Shown one piece after another: positions 35,568 through 45,967 of a DNA stretch of 64,000 nt. This stretch comes from Silene latifolia. Lineage: Eukaryota > Streptophyta > Magnoliopsida > Caryophyllales > Caryophyllaceae. Position 1 is the first letter of the stretch, and the number at the start of each line of letters is the position of its first letter. Below the pieces are notes generated by a model. That model worked only from the letters and a program-made list of their open reading frames with translations, did not search any database and was not told the DNA's origin. The stretch spans positions 144,023,922 through 144,087,921 of the forward strand of contig NC_133538.1 in the NCBI RefSeq assembly GCF_048544455.1, given 5' to 3'. The position numbers and the translations under genes are program-made.

Positions 35568-37377
35568 TTACATAAATTTTCCAAGTTGGTCATCAAATTT
35601 GGGCTTGGCTTGACGACTTGGAAAAGGAAGTCTAATCACAATGGGTTCCTTCTCCTTGACCTTGTCTTCATTTTTCTTTGAGATTTCATCTTTTGATGGT
35701 TCTCCATCCCTGGAGTTTTGCACAATTTCTTCCTTATCACTAGCTTCAACAACTTCATCCTCAACTTGCTTCTTCGGTGCTTCATACCTTGTACCACTTC
35801 TCAAGTGAATGGCACTAACCGTTTCATGTCTTGGGGGATTACTTTGAGGTGGTAATTGCCCCTTTTGTCTTTGTGAGCTTGAAGATGCTATTTGAGTCAA
35901 TTGGGTTTCCAACATTTTGGTGTGAGCTAGGATGTTGTTGATGGTGGTTTCCTTTGCTTGACTATCCTTTTGCATTTGAGTGAAAAATTCTTGTTGATTC
36001 TTTTGCATTTGAAGGACCACTTTTTGAACATCAAAACCTTGGTCATTTTGTTGATTGTATGGAGATTGATTTTGGTAACCTTGGTTTTGGTGTAAAAGGG
36101 TCTTTGATTTTGGTTTCTCATGGGAGGTGGGGTGTATGTTGTTTGAGGGTTTTGAACATTTTGGCTTTTGTATGAGAGATTTGGATGGAATTTGGTGTTT
36201 TCATTGTAATAGTTGGAATAAGGGGTACCACTCTTGTATGCTTGAAAAGCATTCACTTGTTCATTTGTTCCCCTACATTCACTTTGGTCATGTCCCAAAG
36301 TTCCACAATTCTCACATATCCCACTTGGGATTGATGAAGATGTCATCATGGCATTAACATGATGTTTTGGTGATTTTGAGGCTTCTTCAAGTCTAGCCAT
36401 AGCCTTTTCAAACTTCAAATTGATGGTATCAATGTGAGCACTAGTTGAGCACCCAATTGAGTAACGGAGTCAACTTCATGCTTTCCTCCTCTAGTAGCCT
36501 TGCGAGGTCTACTATATTGTGAGTTATGGACCGCCATTTCCTCAAATTTTTTCCAAGTTTGATTGTCATCAACTTCGGTGAACATTCCATTTGATCCCAT
36601 GTTGAGAATGTTCCTTGAATCTTCATATAGACCGTTCCAAAATTGTTGTACCAAGAACCACTCGCTAAGTCCATGGTGAGGACATGAGCGACAAATTCCT
36701 TTGAACCACTCCCAAGCTTCATACAAAGATTCTTCATCCCTTTGCTTAAAACCCGTAATTTGAGCTCTTAGCATGTTAGTCTTTTCCGGTGGATAGAACT
36801 TATTGTAGAAAGCTAGAGCCAACTTTTTCAAAGAATCAATTCCGAGAGTGGCCTTATCAAGGCCCTTCAACCATTGTTTCGCGATGCCAATTAGAAAAAA
36901 AGGAAATAAGACCCATTGAATTTGTTCTTGAGTTACACCGGTTTGAGAAATCGCATCACAATAATCGCAAAAAGCCTCCATATGAGAGTGAGGGTCTTCA
37001 CTAGGCATCCCCCCAAATTGGCTTCTTTCGACTAATTGGATAAATGCGGATTTGGCAATAAAATTTCCAGTTAGATGTTGTGGTGTGGGAGTACCATTGG
37101 GTAGGTTCTCCTCGGTGGGTAGGGAATGTGATGAAAACTTAGCCATTGTGGGTTGATTTTGTGTTGTATTTTGTGTTGGGCTCTCCTCACCTTCTCTTGC
37201 AAAAGGGTTGATGAACTCAATAGTTGGTTGAATGTCTACAACCTCACCAATACCTCTCAAATTTCTCCTAGCAAGTCTTCTATTGGTTGTCAAAGTTCTT
37301 TCAATTTCACGATCAAAAGGTAACAAATCACCTTGTGACCTTCTAGACATGCAAAATATCAAACATCTCGAAAACAA
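35568..37377 (-). pseudogene. Athila gag, two frameshifts
   Basis: The capsid region lies in the first frame (37377-36415), with segments such as FGGMPSEDPHSHMEAFCDYC and FYNKFYPPEKTNMLR typical of Athila gag. A CCHC-type knuckle CENCGTLGHDQSEC follows in a second frame (36418-35927). A Gln/Lys/Glu-rich linker follows in a third frame (36020-35568). The two frame changes near 36420 and 36000 break it. The likely start is the ATG at 37350 (MSRRSQGDLLPFDREIERTL). Gag forms the particle that packages element RNA. Confidence 0.8.
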
Positions 37378-37468
37378 TTAGAACAAACCTTGAGGAGTTT
37401 TACTTCCCCAAGGCAAAGAAAGACACAACTAATAACAATATAAGAAAATCTAAATCAAGTTAACACCG

Positions 37469-37486
37469 TCCCCGGCAACGGCGCCA
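37469..37486 (-). other. Primer binding site, tRNA-Asp type
   Basis: The minus strand reads TGGCGCCGTTGCCGGGGA, four bases after the end of the 5' LTR. It is complementary to the 3' end of plant tRNA-Asp, the usual Athila primer. Confidence 0.85.
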
Positions 37487-37490
37487 TTTT

Positions 37491-39231
37491 TGGTCGGACA
37501 AAATCTTTTCGGTAACTTGTCGTTAGGAGCAACTAGACCAAAACACAATTTATAGCTTCACAAACAACTCTACAATTAGTAAAGAGGCAAGTAAAGGTCG
37601 GATCCCAAGGGACGGGAATTGAGATGAGATTTCTATTGCAACTAGTGGTGTCTTAGGGGTGTCACAATTTGGGTTGATGTAGAAGGTCACTAATTTAAAT
37701 AGCAATGAAAGTAAACAAGCAAGATGAATTAAAAAAAGGTTTTAAACAATTGATAAAAAGTACTAGGGTATCATGGGGTCATAGGGGATTCATGGGAATT
37801 GATCATACAAACATGTTCTCAAATTATAAGCAAGCAGTTATTGTTGTGATGGATTGAGTTGGGTTATATCTTACAATCCTTGGAAAGTTTGGGTCCCGGA
37901 GCCGAATCGATTAGATTGTTCAACACCTACAAGTCGACTTAGTCTTCCCTACTCGACAACATGCATGGTCTAATGAGACTCGAGTTGGTTTATGTCTTAC
38001 AAGTCTCATTGAAAAGATAGGTGATGGGTAAAAAATGCAAGGATTCATAGGCTCGCATTTCATCAAACATAACATGTGCATGAGTTGAGATCATAACAAG
38101 CAAGCAAATAAACCATGAAAGTATATTAATTTAAGCATGAATCATTCCCCATGTTGGTTTTCCCTAATTACCCATTAACCCTAGCTATGGAACTACTCAC
38201 TCATTATCATGTTGAACATGCTAGCAAGGTTGTCAATCATACCAACAAAGTGAAACATGATGAATAAATGAAAGTAATTAGCAATAATTAAAAAGGGATT
38301 AAGAGAATTATACCTACTAATGATTCCAATAATAAAGCAAAGAATAAAAGAAGTACTTGATGCTTGATTGAGAGGTTGTCAATCTCCCAATAATAACCCA
38401 AATAATCTTCAATTACCCAAAATAAAGGATGAACAAAAGAGAGATTAAGGAAATAAAACTTGTATTAAAACTTGATTAATTGTTGATTACAATATTAAAG
38501 AGAGATTTGATTGATATTAACTATACTAGAGATTGCTAAGAAGAACATGCTCTTCTAAATAGACTAATGGGGTATTTATAGTGGGAATTAGGTGTAGGAA
38601 TTAGGGTTAACTAAGGGCTTAAATGACGATTAAGTCCCTACTTAAGGAAACGCCGGTATTTTTGGAAGGATGGGCATCTTTCTTGAAGCTTGAAGAAGAC
38701 GAAGTTGTGCTGCCTTGGAATCCGTGCGTCTTTAGCACGGGACGGCCGGATTCGAGGGTCTCTGCCCGGGCGTCTTGGGGAGAAGACGGGCGTCTTCTGG
38801 GGTTGCTGCCCGAGCATCTTGTGGTGAAGACGCTCGGATTATGGAGGTGGAGGACGGGCGTCTTTACGACAATCCGCACGGATTGCTGGACAGTCACATT
38901 TCTTCTTCTTTTCTTCCCTTTTCTTCATAAAATCTTTCGGAATTTCCTCGGGGATGCAAGGATCTTTCCTCATCATTGCCCATCTACTATAGTATGTACA
39001 AAGGCCTTCTAATCTTGTCTCTCCTTGATGCTTGGTCATTGAATTCAATCAATTTAGTCTCGTTTTGCCATGAAAATGCAAGGTTTGCACTCCTTTCCTA
39101 CCAAAGACACAAAACCTCAAAGAATATGCAAAACAAAGAACTAAAGACAATAAATGACCCAAATATGCACTAAAAAGCATGGGAACAAGGCTAATTCGGG
39201 GACTAAATATGCTCTAATTATTTTCACATCA
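37491..39231 (-). repeat. 5' LTR of the pol-less Athila element (1741 bp)
   Basis: Collinear with 28248-29985 along its whole length, with scattered substitutions and small indels, some of them inside the motif array. It is followed on the plus strand by the GTAAA duplication. Confidence 0.95.
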
Positions 39232-39236
39232 GTAAA

Positions 39237-40163
39237 ACATAACCTTTAATAAATTTTTTGTTGTCAAACACGGCTTTTTGGCCGAAGGACTTAACATTTT
39301 GTAATGGGGTAACTTTCAGTCGATGTTTGAGATAGCAAACGATGTCGGTTTGAGGCGTTTTTAGACTCGTTGGAAAGGTGGAAATACAAGCGTTCTAGGA
39401 GTTATCAATACGATGGTCAAAGGCGGCCTTATGTGGGGTCTACTGTTGTGTAATGTAAGGCTGGTCGGAGAGATTAACGAGTGGTCGGGGATTTTTAGTG
39501 GGTCTTTTAAAGAGGTTATGATGTTTTGTTTGGTCTGAAAATTGGTATGTAGGTAGCGGGGAGTGTAAGGCAGACCGTAGTTGTGTTGTTTTTTGTGGTT
39601 GTTTGTTGTAAGTGGTGGTTTGAGGTGAGTGAATTGACCCACAAAAAAGAAATCCTACTTTGACATTCTTTTGAATGTTTTTTACCTTCAAATTAACTCT
39701 CCTCGAACCACCACTTGTAACCAACAAACACAAAAAAAAACACAACTACGGCCTACCTTATACTCCCCACTACCTACATACCAATTTTTAGACCAAACAA
39801 AGCATCATAACCTCTTTAAAAGACCCACTAAAAATCTCCGACCACTCGTTAATCTCTCCGACCAGCCTTACTTTACACAACAATAGACCCCACATAAGGC
39901 CACTTTTGACCATCGTATTGATAACCCATGGAAAGTTTGTATTTCCACCTTTTCAATGAGTCTAAGAACACCTCAAACCAACATCGTTTGCTATCCCAAA
40001 CATCGATTGAAATTTACCCCATTGCAAAATGCTAAGTCCTTCAGCCAAAAAGTCGTGTTTGACAACAAAAAAGTTATTAAAGGTTGTTTTTTACAAACTT
40101 TTTTTTAAAGGTGGTGTTTGAAAAAAGAAAAAAAAATTAAAGATTGTGTTTGACAAAAAACCC
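39237..40163. repeat. Inverted arms of the Mutator-like element
   Basis: From 39237 to about 39625 the sequence is the inverted complement of about 39700-40090. The outer end of the right arm (to 40163) pairs with 28173-28247 across the Athila insertion. Open frames seen here on both strands encode the same peptide because of the palindrome and are not genes. Confidence 0.85.
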
Positions 40164-40172
40164 TTATTAATA

Positions 40173-40190
40173 AAACATTCATTCTCTATA
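40173..40190 (+). repeat. 3' LTR of copia element B, final 18 bases
   Basis: AAACATTCATTCTCTATA matches the last 18 bases of the 5' LTR (23750-23767) and completes the LTR cut at 28172. Confidence 0.85.
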
Positions 40191-40346
40191 GTACCATGGC
40201 TTTGTGTGTTGGGTTCTAAAAACCACAAAAGTATTTTGTAATTTCAGTGTTAGGATGGATAGGTGTAAGACGAAGACGAAGATGGTAGACGGAAGTTTAA
40301 CATAGGATTTTGCCATTTGGGGTCCTATGAGCCACAGATGCTTGAG

Positions 40347-40368
40347 TTTTTTTTTTTTTTTTTTTTTT
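40347..40368. repeat. Poly-T run (22 bases)
   Basis: A simple homopolymer. It could be the tail of a minus-strand retroposed sequence, but nothing around it shows what. Confidence 0.6.
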
Positions 40369-40417
40369 GCAATTTCAGTCATAAAGAGAATGTTGCAATA
40401 TTTTATACTCCGTAGTA

Positions 40418-40674
40418 CACCCTTCAATTCAATCCAAACTACTCATTTGACTTTTCACGATCTACGAGACGACACTTTGACCACGTTTTTCTTTATTTAT
40501 ATATTATTTTTTTGGGTCGAAATTATAATATTCCGAAACCTATTTTTATAACAAACGTAAATATGTCAATTTTACGTATAAATTTTAAAAATTTGATTAA
40601 ATATAATCGATGTCAAAATTTAACAAGGTTGACTTTGACAAGTGAGTAGGTAGTTTGGATTGGATTGGAGGAAG
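40418..40674. mobile_element. Stowaway-like MITE (257 bp)
   Basis: Imperfect inverted ends CACCCTTCAATTCAATCC and CTTCCTCCAATCCAATCC (right end read inward) continue into AAACTAC on both sides. They are flanked by TA dinucleotides (40416-40417 and 40675-40676). This fits the Tc1/mariner-derived Stowaway type. No coding capacity. Confidence 0.55.
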
Positions 40675-40676
40675 TA

Positions 40677-41036
40677 GTTTGTAAAGGCTGAGACGTCTGA
40701 GTGACTTAAAGGCCTCGTGTATTTAACCTCATCTCAATGATAAAGAGAATGTTGCAATTTTAATTATGCAGCCTCTTTTATTTGTTCCTTTGATATCTAT
40801 CTTTTCTTTTTCTCTTTCCTCTTCTCTTGCTTCTTTTGGGGTTAAAGCGCGAACCAGGAGTACACGGCAGCCTGTGGAAGAATATTTGCCCTGAACATGC
40901 CACCCAAGGCAAAACCTTGAATATCCCGTGTTGGAAAAAACTTCCTTGATATTACGATAGTTGCCAAATTTCTTTTACTTGAATGTATGTTTTGCTCTAT
41001 CAAAATACTATTTGAGACCTGATCTCATAATAGGGA
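40677..41036. other. Flank of copia element C
   Basis: No supported gene. ATAAAGAGAATGTTGCAAT at about 40740 repeats the segment at 40381-40399 directly. This DNA is continuous with 45968 onward if copia C is removed. Confidence 0.4.
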
Positions 41037-41041
41037 GTTTT

Positions 41042-41291
41042 TGTGGAAATATATTCACCATATCGTCCAAATATATGGGAATATATTTACCATATTTTCT
41101 ATTATACTCTTGCACATATTGTTAAGTCTTTGTATGGTTGTAATCTTTCAGTTACCTTGTTTATAGGATATCTTTTAGGGTAGTTTTGACTAGCTTGTGT
41201 ATAAGTATTAGCATTGTATTACGTTTCTATTTCATTCAATCAGAATCAGGGATTCAAGCCTTGTGTTCATCATCAGATTTAGAGTTTATCA
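41042..41291 (+). repeat. 5' LTR of copia element C
   Basis: From TGTGGAAATA to GAGTTTATCA. A TATAAGTATT promoter-like box lies near 41200. Confidence 0.9.
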
Positions 41292-41384
41292 TGGTATCAT
41301 CGAAGCAGGTGTGATCCTCGCATCCGTCACAATAAATTCACAAAACTCAAACACGATTTAATTTCAAAAAAAAAAACAATAATC

Positions 41385-44300
41385 ATGACAAAAATCGGTG
41401 GGGAGTCTCACATCACAGGCAACGAAAAGATGACAATATCAATTTCGTCGCCATTGTTTCTTCACCCCTCCGACAGTCCGAGTCTAAAATTGACTCAGAC
41501 CGTTTTCAATGGAGAAAATTATGCCTTGTGGGCGGACGCAGTACACAACGGACTTGACGCAAAGAACAAGTTAGGTTTCGTTAACGGTACCGTCAAAAAG
41601 CCCGCGGGGACAGAAGACGACAACTATGAAGTTGTCGCCTGGCGTCAATGTAACGCAATGATAAAGGCTTGGTTACGCAATGCTATTGACGAAAAATTGC
41701 ACCCAAGTATTGCCTTCTCGGCAGCCACCGTGCGTGAGATCTGGCAGGAGTTGGAGGAGCGTTACTCAGCGGGGAATGCACCCCGCGTCCACCAACTCAA
41801 AAGTGAATTAGCAGAATGTCGTCAAGGGACTCGTTCTGTAGTGGACTATTATACCCATCTCAAGTCAATCTGGGATGAGTTGGGTAATTACAGCCGTGTG
41901 CCCGACTGTTCCTGTGGTGCCGGAGCAGCGTTTGCCAAGGAGAAAGAAGAAGAAAAGGTACACCAGTTCGTTATGGGACTGAATACTGCCTTGTACGACC
42001 ATCTCAGGTCTAATTTATTGATGGAGGACAATTTCACATCTTTAAGCCGCGCCTACGAACTCGTTCTGAGGGAAGAGCGTCACAAGACTGTGACTCGAGT
42101 TCGTGAAGATCAAACTGAGGTGGCTATGGCTGCCAGACTTGGTACAGGTCGTGGAAAAGACATTATGACTAGTCAGGAATCAAAGGAATATGAACCACCT
42201 CGTTGTACGCATTGCAAAAAGTGGTACCATACCGAGGAAAATTGCTGGGACAAACTCGGTATCAATGGAAGAGGCCGAGGCAGGGGACGGAGAGGAGGTC
42301 GTGGAAATAGCAGAGGTGGAAGGAGCAATGGGAATTCAAGCCACGTTGCTAATGCTACTGCCACTAGTGAAGGAGAATCCTCAAAAAGGGATTTAACAGC
42401 CGAAGAGATTGAGCAACTAAGGTCTCTTCTCACTGCCAAGTCAGACGGTAATGAAAAGTTAGCAGGTACGAATCGTATTCATAAAATTGAATGGATGCTT
42501 GACAGTGGTGCTTCGCACCATATGACGGGGTGTCGAGAGTTTCTTACTAATCAATGGCAGGGGGAGCCGTCTACGATAGGGTTGCCGGACGGATCTACTA
42601 TTCTAGCCCAAGTACATGGGACTGTTTTGTTGAATAAATCATTCGAACTACAGGATGTTTTATATGTTCCTAATTTAACTTGCCATCTTATTTCAATTCA
42701 GCAACTCATTCGAGAAAATAATTGCTTTGTGATTTTTAATCCTGCTTATTGTATAATACAGGACCAGTCTTCGAAGACGGAGATTGGACGGGGTGAGCAG
42801 AAAGACGGCGTTTACTACCTGACACGAGTCGACGAAATTGTGGCACGGACAACAGTTGATGAAGGACGAATTTGGCATCAAAGAATGGGCCACCCTTTGA
42901 GCAATATTTTTCCACATTTGAGTAATTTAATTAAGAAACCTTTATCTTTCAATTCCGCAAATATTTGTGATTCTTGTTGTCGCGCCAAACAAACCCGTTC
43001 TCAATTTCAACTCAATAATAAGAGGCATGATTCTTTATTTCATTTAATCCATTGCGATATATGGGGACCATATCATGCTAGTAGTTTGTCCGGGGCACAC
43101 TATTTTTTAACCATCGTTGATGACCATAGTCGGAGTGTCTGGGTTCATCTTATGAAGGATAAGGGGGAAGTTGGTGATTTGATGAAATATTTCTTTAAAA
43201 TGGTCAATACACAATTTGGAAAACAAGTCAAACTTGTCCAAAGCAATAATGGCAATGAATTCCTTTCGGGTAATTAAAAGCAGTTTTATAATGAAAATGG
43301 GATGCTTTTCCAAACTAGTGTGATTGACACCCCTCAACAAAATAGACGGGTAGAGCGTAAACATAGGCACCTCTTAGAAAACGCAAGAGCCCTTCATTTC
43401 CAAGCCAATTTGCCCATCGAATTTTGGGGGGAGTGTGTCTTAACTGCAGCTTACCTTATCAACCGTACACCTACCCAAGTCCTAAACGGCCGTACACCTT
43501 ATGAACTCTTATATGGTCACTCGCCCAACCTCGACAACTTACGCGTCATGGGATGTCTTGCCTATGCTCACAATAAACAAAGACCGAAAGACAAATTTCA
43601 AGAGCGAGGAACACGGTGTGTTTTTATTGGTTATCCAAAGACCTAAAAAGGTTGGAGGTTATATGATTTAAAAACTCGTCGACATTTTGTATCCCGTGAT
43701 GTTAAATTTTACGAGCATGTTTTTCCATATAATGTCTCAAATGACCCACAAAATGAGTCAAGGGGAGAGTTGAGTGACGCGCCCTATATCTCCTCAGATT
43801 ATGATATTATCCAAATTCCACTATCTGACAAAGAAACCCACACAAATTCCACACCTATTTCGACAAATCAGCAGGACACCCACAACATAGATCAAAATGC
43901 AGGGGATAGTTCAGATGCAAATAATGTCGAAAATAATGGAGGAATAGGGTCCAGTCTAAATGTCGAGGTGGAAAATGCAACTGTAGGGGAGGAGCCGAGA
44001 CTTGGAAAAGGAGAAAGACAAAAATTTGAGCCAGTATGGAAAAAGGATTACGTTTGTAAGTCGACTCGTGTCATGCCCACAAGAACAGCTCACACGTCTC
44101 AACCTCCGTCTTCTACGAAAGGTACTCGTTATCCAATAATTGATTATGTCACAAGTAGTTGTTTTTCCGTTTCTCATAGGAATTTCATTGGAGCCATTGA
44201 TGCTACGAAAGAACCACGAAATTATTTTGAGGCCGCCAAGAAAGATGAGTGGAAAATTGCAATGGCAAATGAAATAGATGCACTCGAAAAAAATGGGACT

Positions 44301-45666
44301 TGGAAAATTGTAGACTTGCCTCAAGGTAAACGACCTATTGGGTGTAAATGGGTCTACAAAATCAAGCACAAAGCAGATGGAAGTATCGAACGCTACAAGG
44401 CTCGATTAGTAGCACAAGGGTTCACTCAAATTGAAGGAGTGGATTATCATGAAACTTTCGCGCCGGTAGCTAAGATGACCAGTGTACGACTCCTATTAGT
44501 TGTGGCGGTGGCAAAGAAGTGGAATATTGCTCAATTGGACGTGAATAACGCTTTTCTTCATGGTGACTTGAGTGAAGAAGTCTACATGAAGTTGCCACCG
44601 GGATTCGAAGCTCATGGCTCGGGTAAGGTATGTCGTCTTTTGAAATCATTTTACGGATTAAAACAAGCTTCAAGGAATTGGTTCGCAAAGTTGACGGATG
44701 CATTGAAAGGTTATGGTTTCTCACAATCAATGGCGGACTATTCGTTATTTACAATGACAAAGAACGGTATTTTCCTTGCTATTTTAATCTATGTTGACAA
44801 CATGATTGTAGTAAGTGACGATGTCAAAGCTTGTGACAATTTGAAATCTTTTCTCGATCAAAAATTTGGAATTAAAGATTTGGGACGACTTAAGTATTTC
44901 TTGGGTATCGAAGTAGCACAAGGGGCAACGGGTTTGTTTCTTAGCCAACGCAAGTATGCAATCGAAATCATCAAGGAAGCAAAAATGGAGGGAGCAAAGC
45001 CCGTTACCACTCCAATACCCCAGAATCACGAATTGGCTCTCGCCAAAGGTGACATTTTGAAAGACCCAATGATGTATCGAAGGTTGGTAGGACGCCTTGT
45101 CTATCTTACCATAACCCGACCTGATTTGGTGTATGTAGTGCACATCTTGTCACAGTTCGTTCAAAGCCCACGGAAAGAACACTGGGATGCAGCACTACGA
45201 GTGATACGGTACCTAAAAGGCAATCCAAGGAAGGGTATCGTCATGAGCAAAGACACGGTGTCCTATAACGAGGAGGAGTTTGACAGGGTATTTTGTTGCT
45301 CTAGGAAACACGCCCATTTCTTGGAGAGTTAGGAAGCAGCCAACGGTGGCCTTGTCCACGGCAGAGGCCGAATATAGAGCCATGGCGGCAGTGACGCGTG
45401 AGCTCATTTGGGTGAAATCTTTCCTTGCTTCCCTCGGTTTTACTCACAAACATCCAATGCGAGTTTTGTACGACAATAAATCAGCTTTGCACATTGCTAA
45501 AAACCCGGTTTTTCACGATCGCACAAAACACATTGAGATAGATTGTCATTTCATTAGAGAACATTTGGTTAATAACAACATTGCAACGATTCATGTTCCG
45601 AGCAAAGAACAAATAGCGGACCTCTTCACTAAAGCTCTTGGAGGTGAAGCATTCGACTATTTGTAG
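41385..45666 (+). pseudogene. Copia C gag-pol polyprotein, mutated active sites
   Basis: The frame opens at ATG 41385. Gag has a CTHCKKWYHTEENC knuckle (about 42210) and an Arg/Gly-rich stretch; the protease has LDSGASHHM (about 42498). Integrase begins WHQRMGHPLS, but the segment normally SDNG reads SNNG (about 43243), so a catalytic Asp is replaced by Asn. TAA stops lie at 43275-43277 and 43644-43646. RT keeps LDVNNAFLHGDL but has YVDN in place of YVDD (about 44790). A deletion and frameshift near 45270 remove the start of RNase H. The remainder ([10 protein letters not shown], then KHIEIDCHF) continues in another frame to 45666. Both Asp-to-Asn changes are G-to-A. Confidence 0.9.
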
Positions 45667-45712
45667 CGTAAGTTGGGCATTCGATTACCAAATGCTCCAA
45701 GTTAAGGGGGAG

Positions 45713-45962
45713 GGTGGAAATATATTCACCATATCGTCCAAATATATGGGAATATATTTACCATATTTTCTATTATACTCTTGCACATATTGTTAAGTCT
45801 TTGTATGGTTGTAATCTTTCAGTTACCTTGTTTATAGGATATCTTTTAGGGTAGTTTTGACTAGCTTGTGTATAAGTATTAGCATTATATTACGTTTCTA
45901 TTTCATTCAATAAGAATCAGGGATTCAAGCCTTGTGTTCATCATCAGATTTACAGTTTATCA
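45713..45962 (+). repeat. 3' LTR of copia element C
   Basis: Its first base is G where the 5' copy has T, so it begins GGTGGAAATA. Otherwise it is nearly identical to the 5' LTR. Confidence 0.9.
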
Positions 45963-45967
45963 GTTTT

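Larger units (their letters stand above)
28248..39231 (-). mobile_element. Athila-lineage element lacking RT and integrase (non-autonomous)
   Basis: Complete LTRs (28248-29985 and 37491-39231) are flanked by the perfect duplication GTAAA (28243-28247 and 39232-39236). In its own orientation it has 5' LTR, tRNA-Asp primer site, gag, protease, a noncoding block with a motif array, an ATHILA ORF, a 1.9-kb untranslated region, a polypurine tract and 3' LTR. No reverse transcriptase, RNase H or integrase is present anywhere. Each LTR end is intact and the two LTRs differ by only a few percent, so it must have moved recently using enzymes supplied in trans. Another LTR of the family starts at 63831. 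Confidence 0.9.
28173..40163. mobile_element. Mutator-like long-TIR (foldback) element, split by an Athila insertion
   Basis: The 9-bp duplication TTATTAATA flanks it (28164-28172 and 40164-40172), as in the Mutator superfamily. The left arm is 28173-28247 plus 39237 to about 39625. The right arm is about 39700-40163 and is the inverted copy of the left. Ends are GAGTTTTTT on the left and GGGTTTTTT on the right read inward. Without the inserted Athila the element is about 1 kb, nearly all of it two inverted arms of roughly 460 bp around a short spacer. It encodes no transposase, so it was mobilised in trans. Confidence 0.85.
23597..40190 (+). mobile_element. Ty1/copia element B, split in its 3' LTR by later insertions
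   Basis: The 5' LTR is 23597-23767 and the body runs to 28011. The 3' LTR starts at 28012, stops at 28172, and resumes at 40173-40190 with the missing final 18 bases. The 12 kb between is a later Mutator-like insertion with a 9-bp duplication. Flanks GTTAC on the left and GTACC on the right may be a decayed target duplication but are not identical. The polyprotein is badly broken, consistent with this being the oldest layer of the nest. Confidence 0.85.
41042..45962 (+). mobile_element. Ty1/copia element C, full length with target duplication
   Basis: The LTRs (41042-41291 and 45713-45962) are both 250 bp and differ at only about four positions. GTTTT flanks both sides (41037-41041 and 45963-45967). 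A TGGTATCAT primer site follows the 5' LTR (41292-41300) and an AAGGGGGAGG tract precedes the 3' LTR. The gag-pol frame is largely readable but carries inactivating changes in integrase, RT and RNase H. Confidence 0.95.

Noticed and set aside
39361-39886. Two ORFs on opposite strands encoding the same Pro/Thr/His-rich peptide
   Set aside because: They mirror each other because this is the inverted arm of the foldback element; no independent evidence for a protein.
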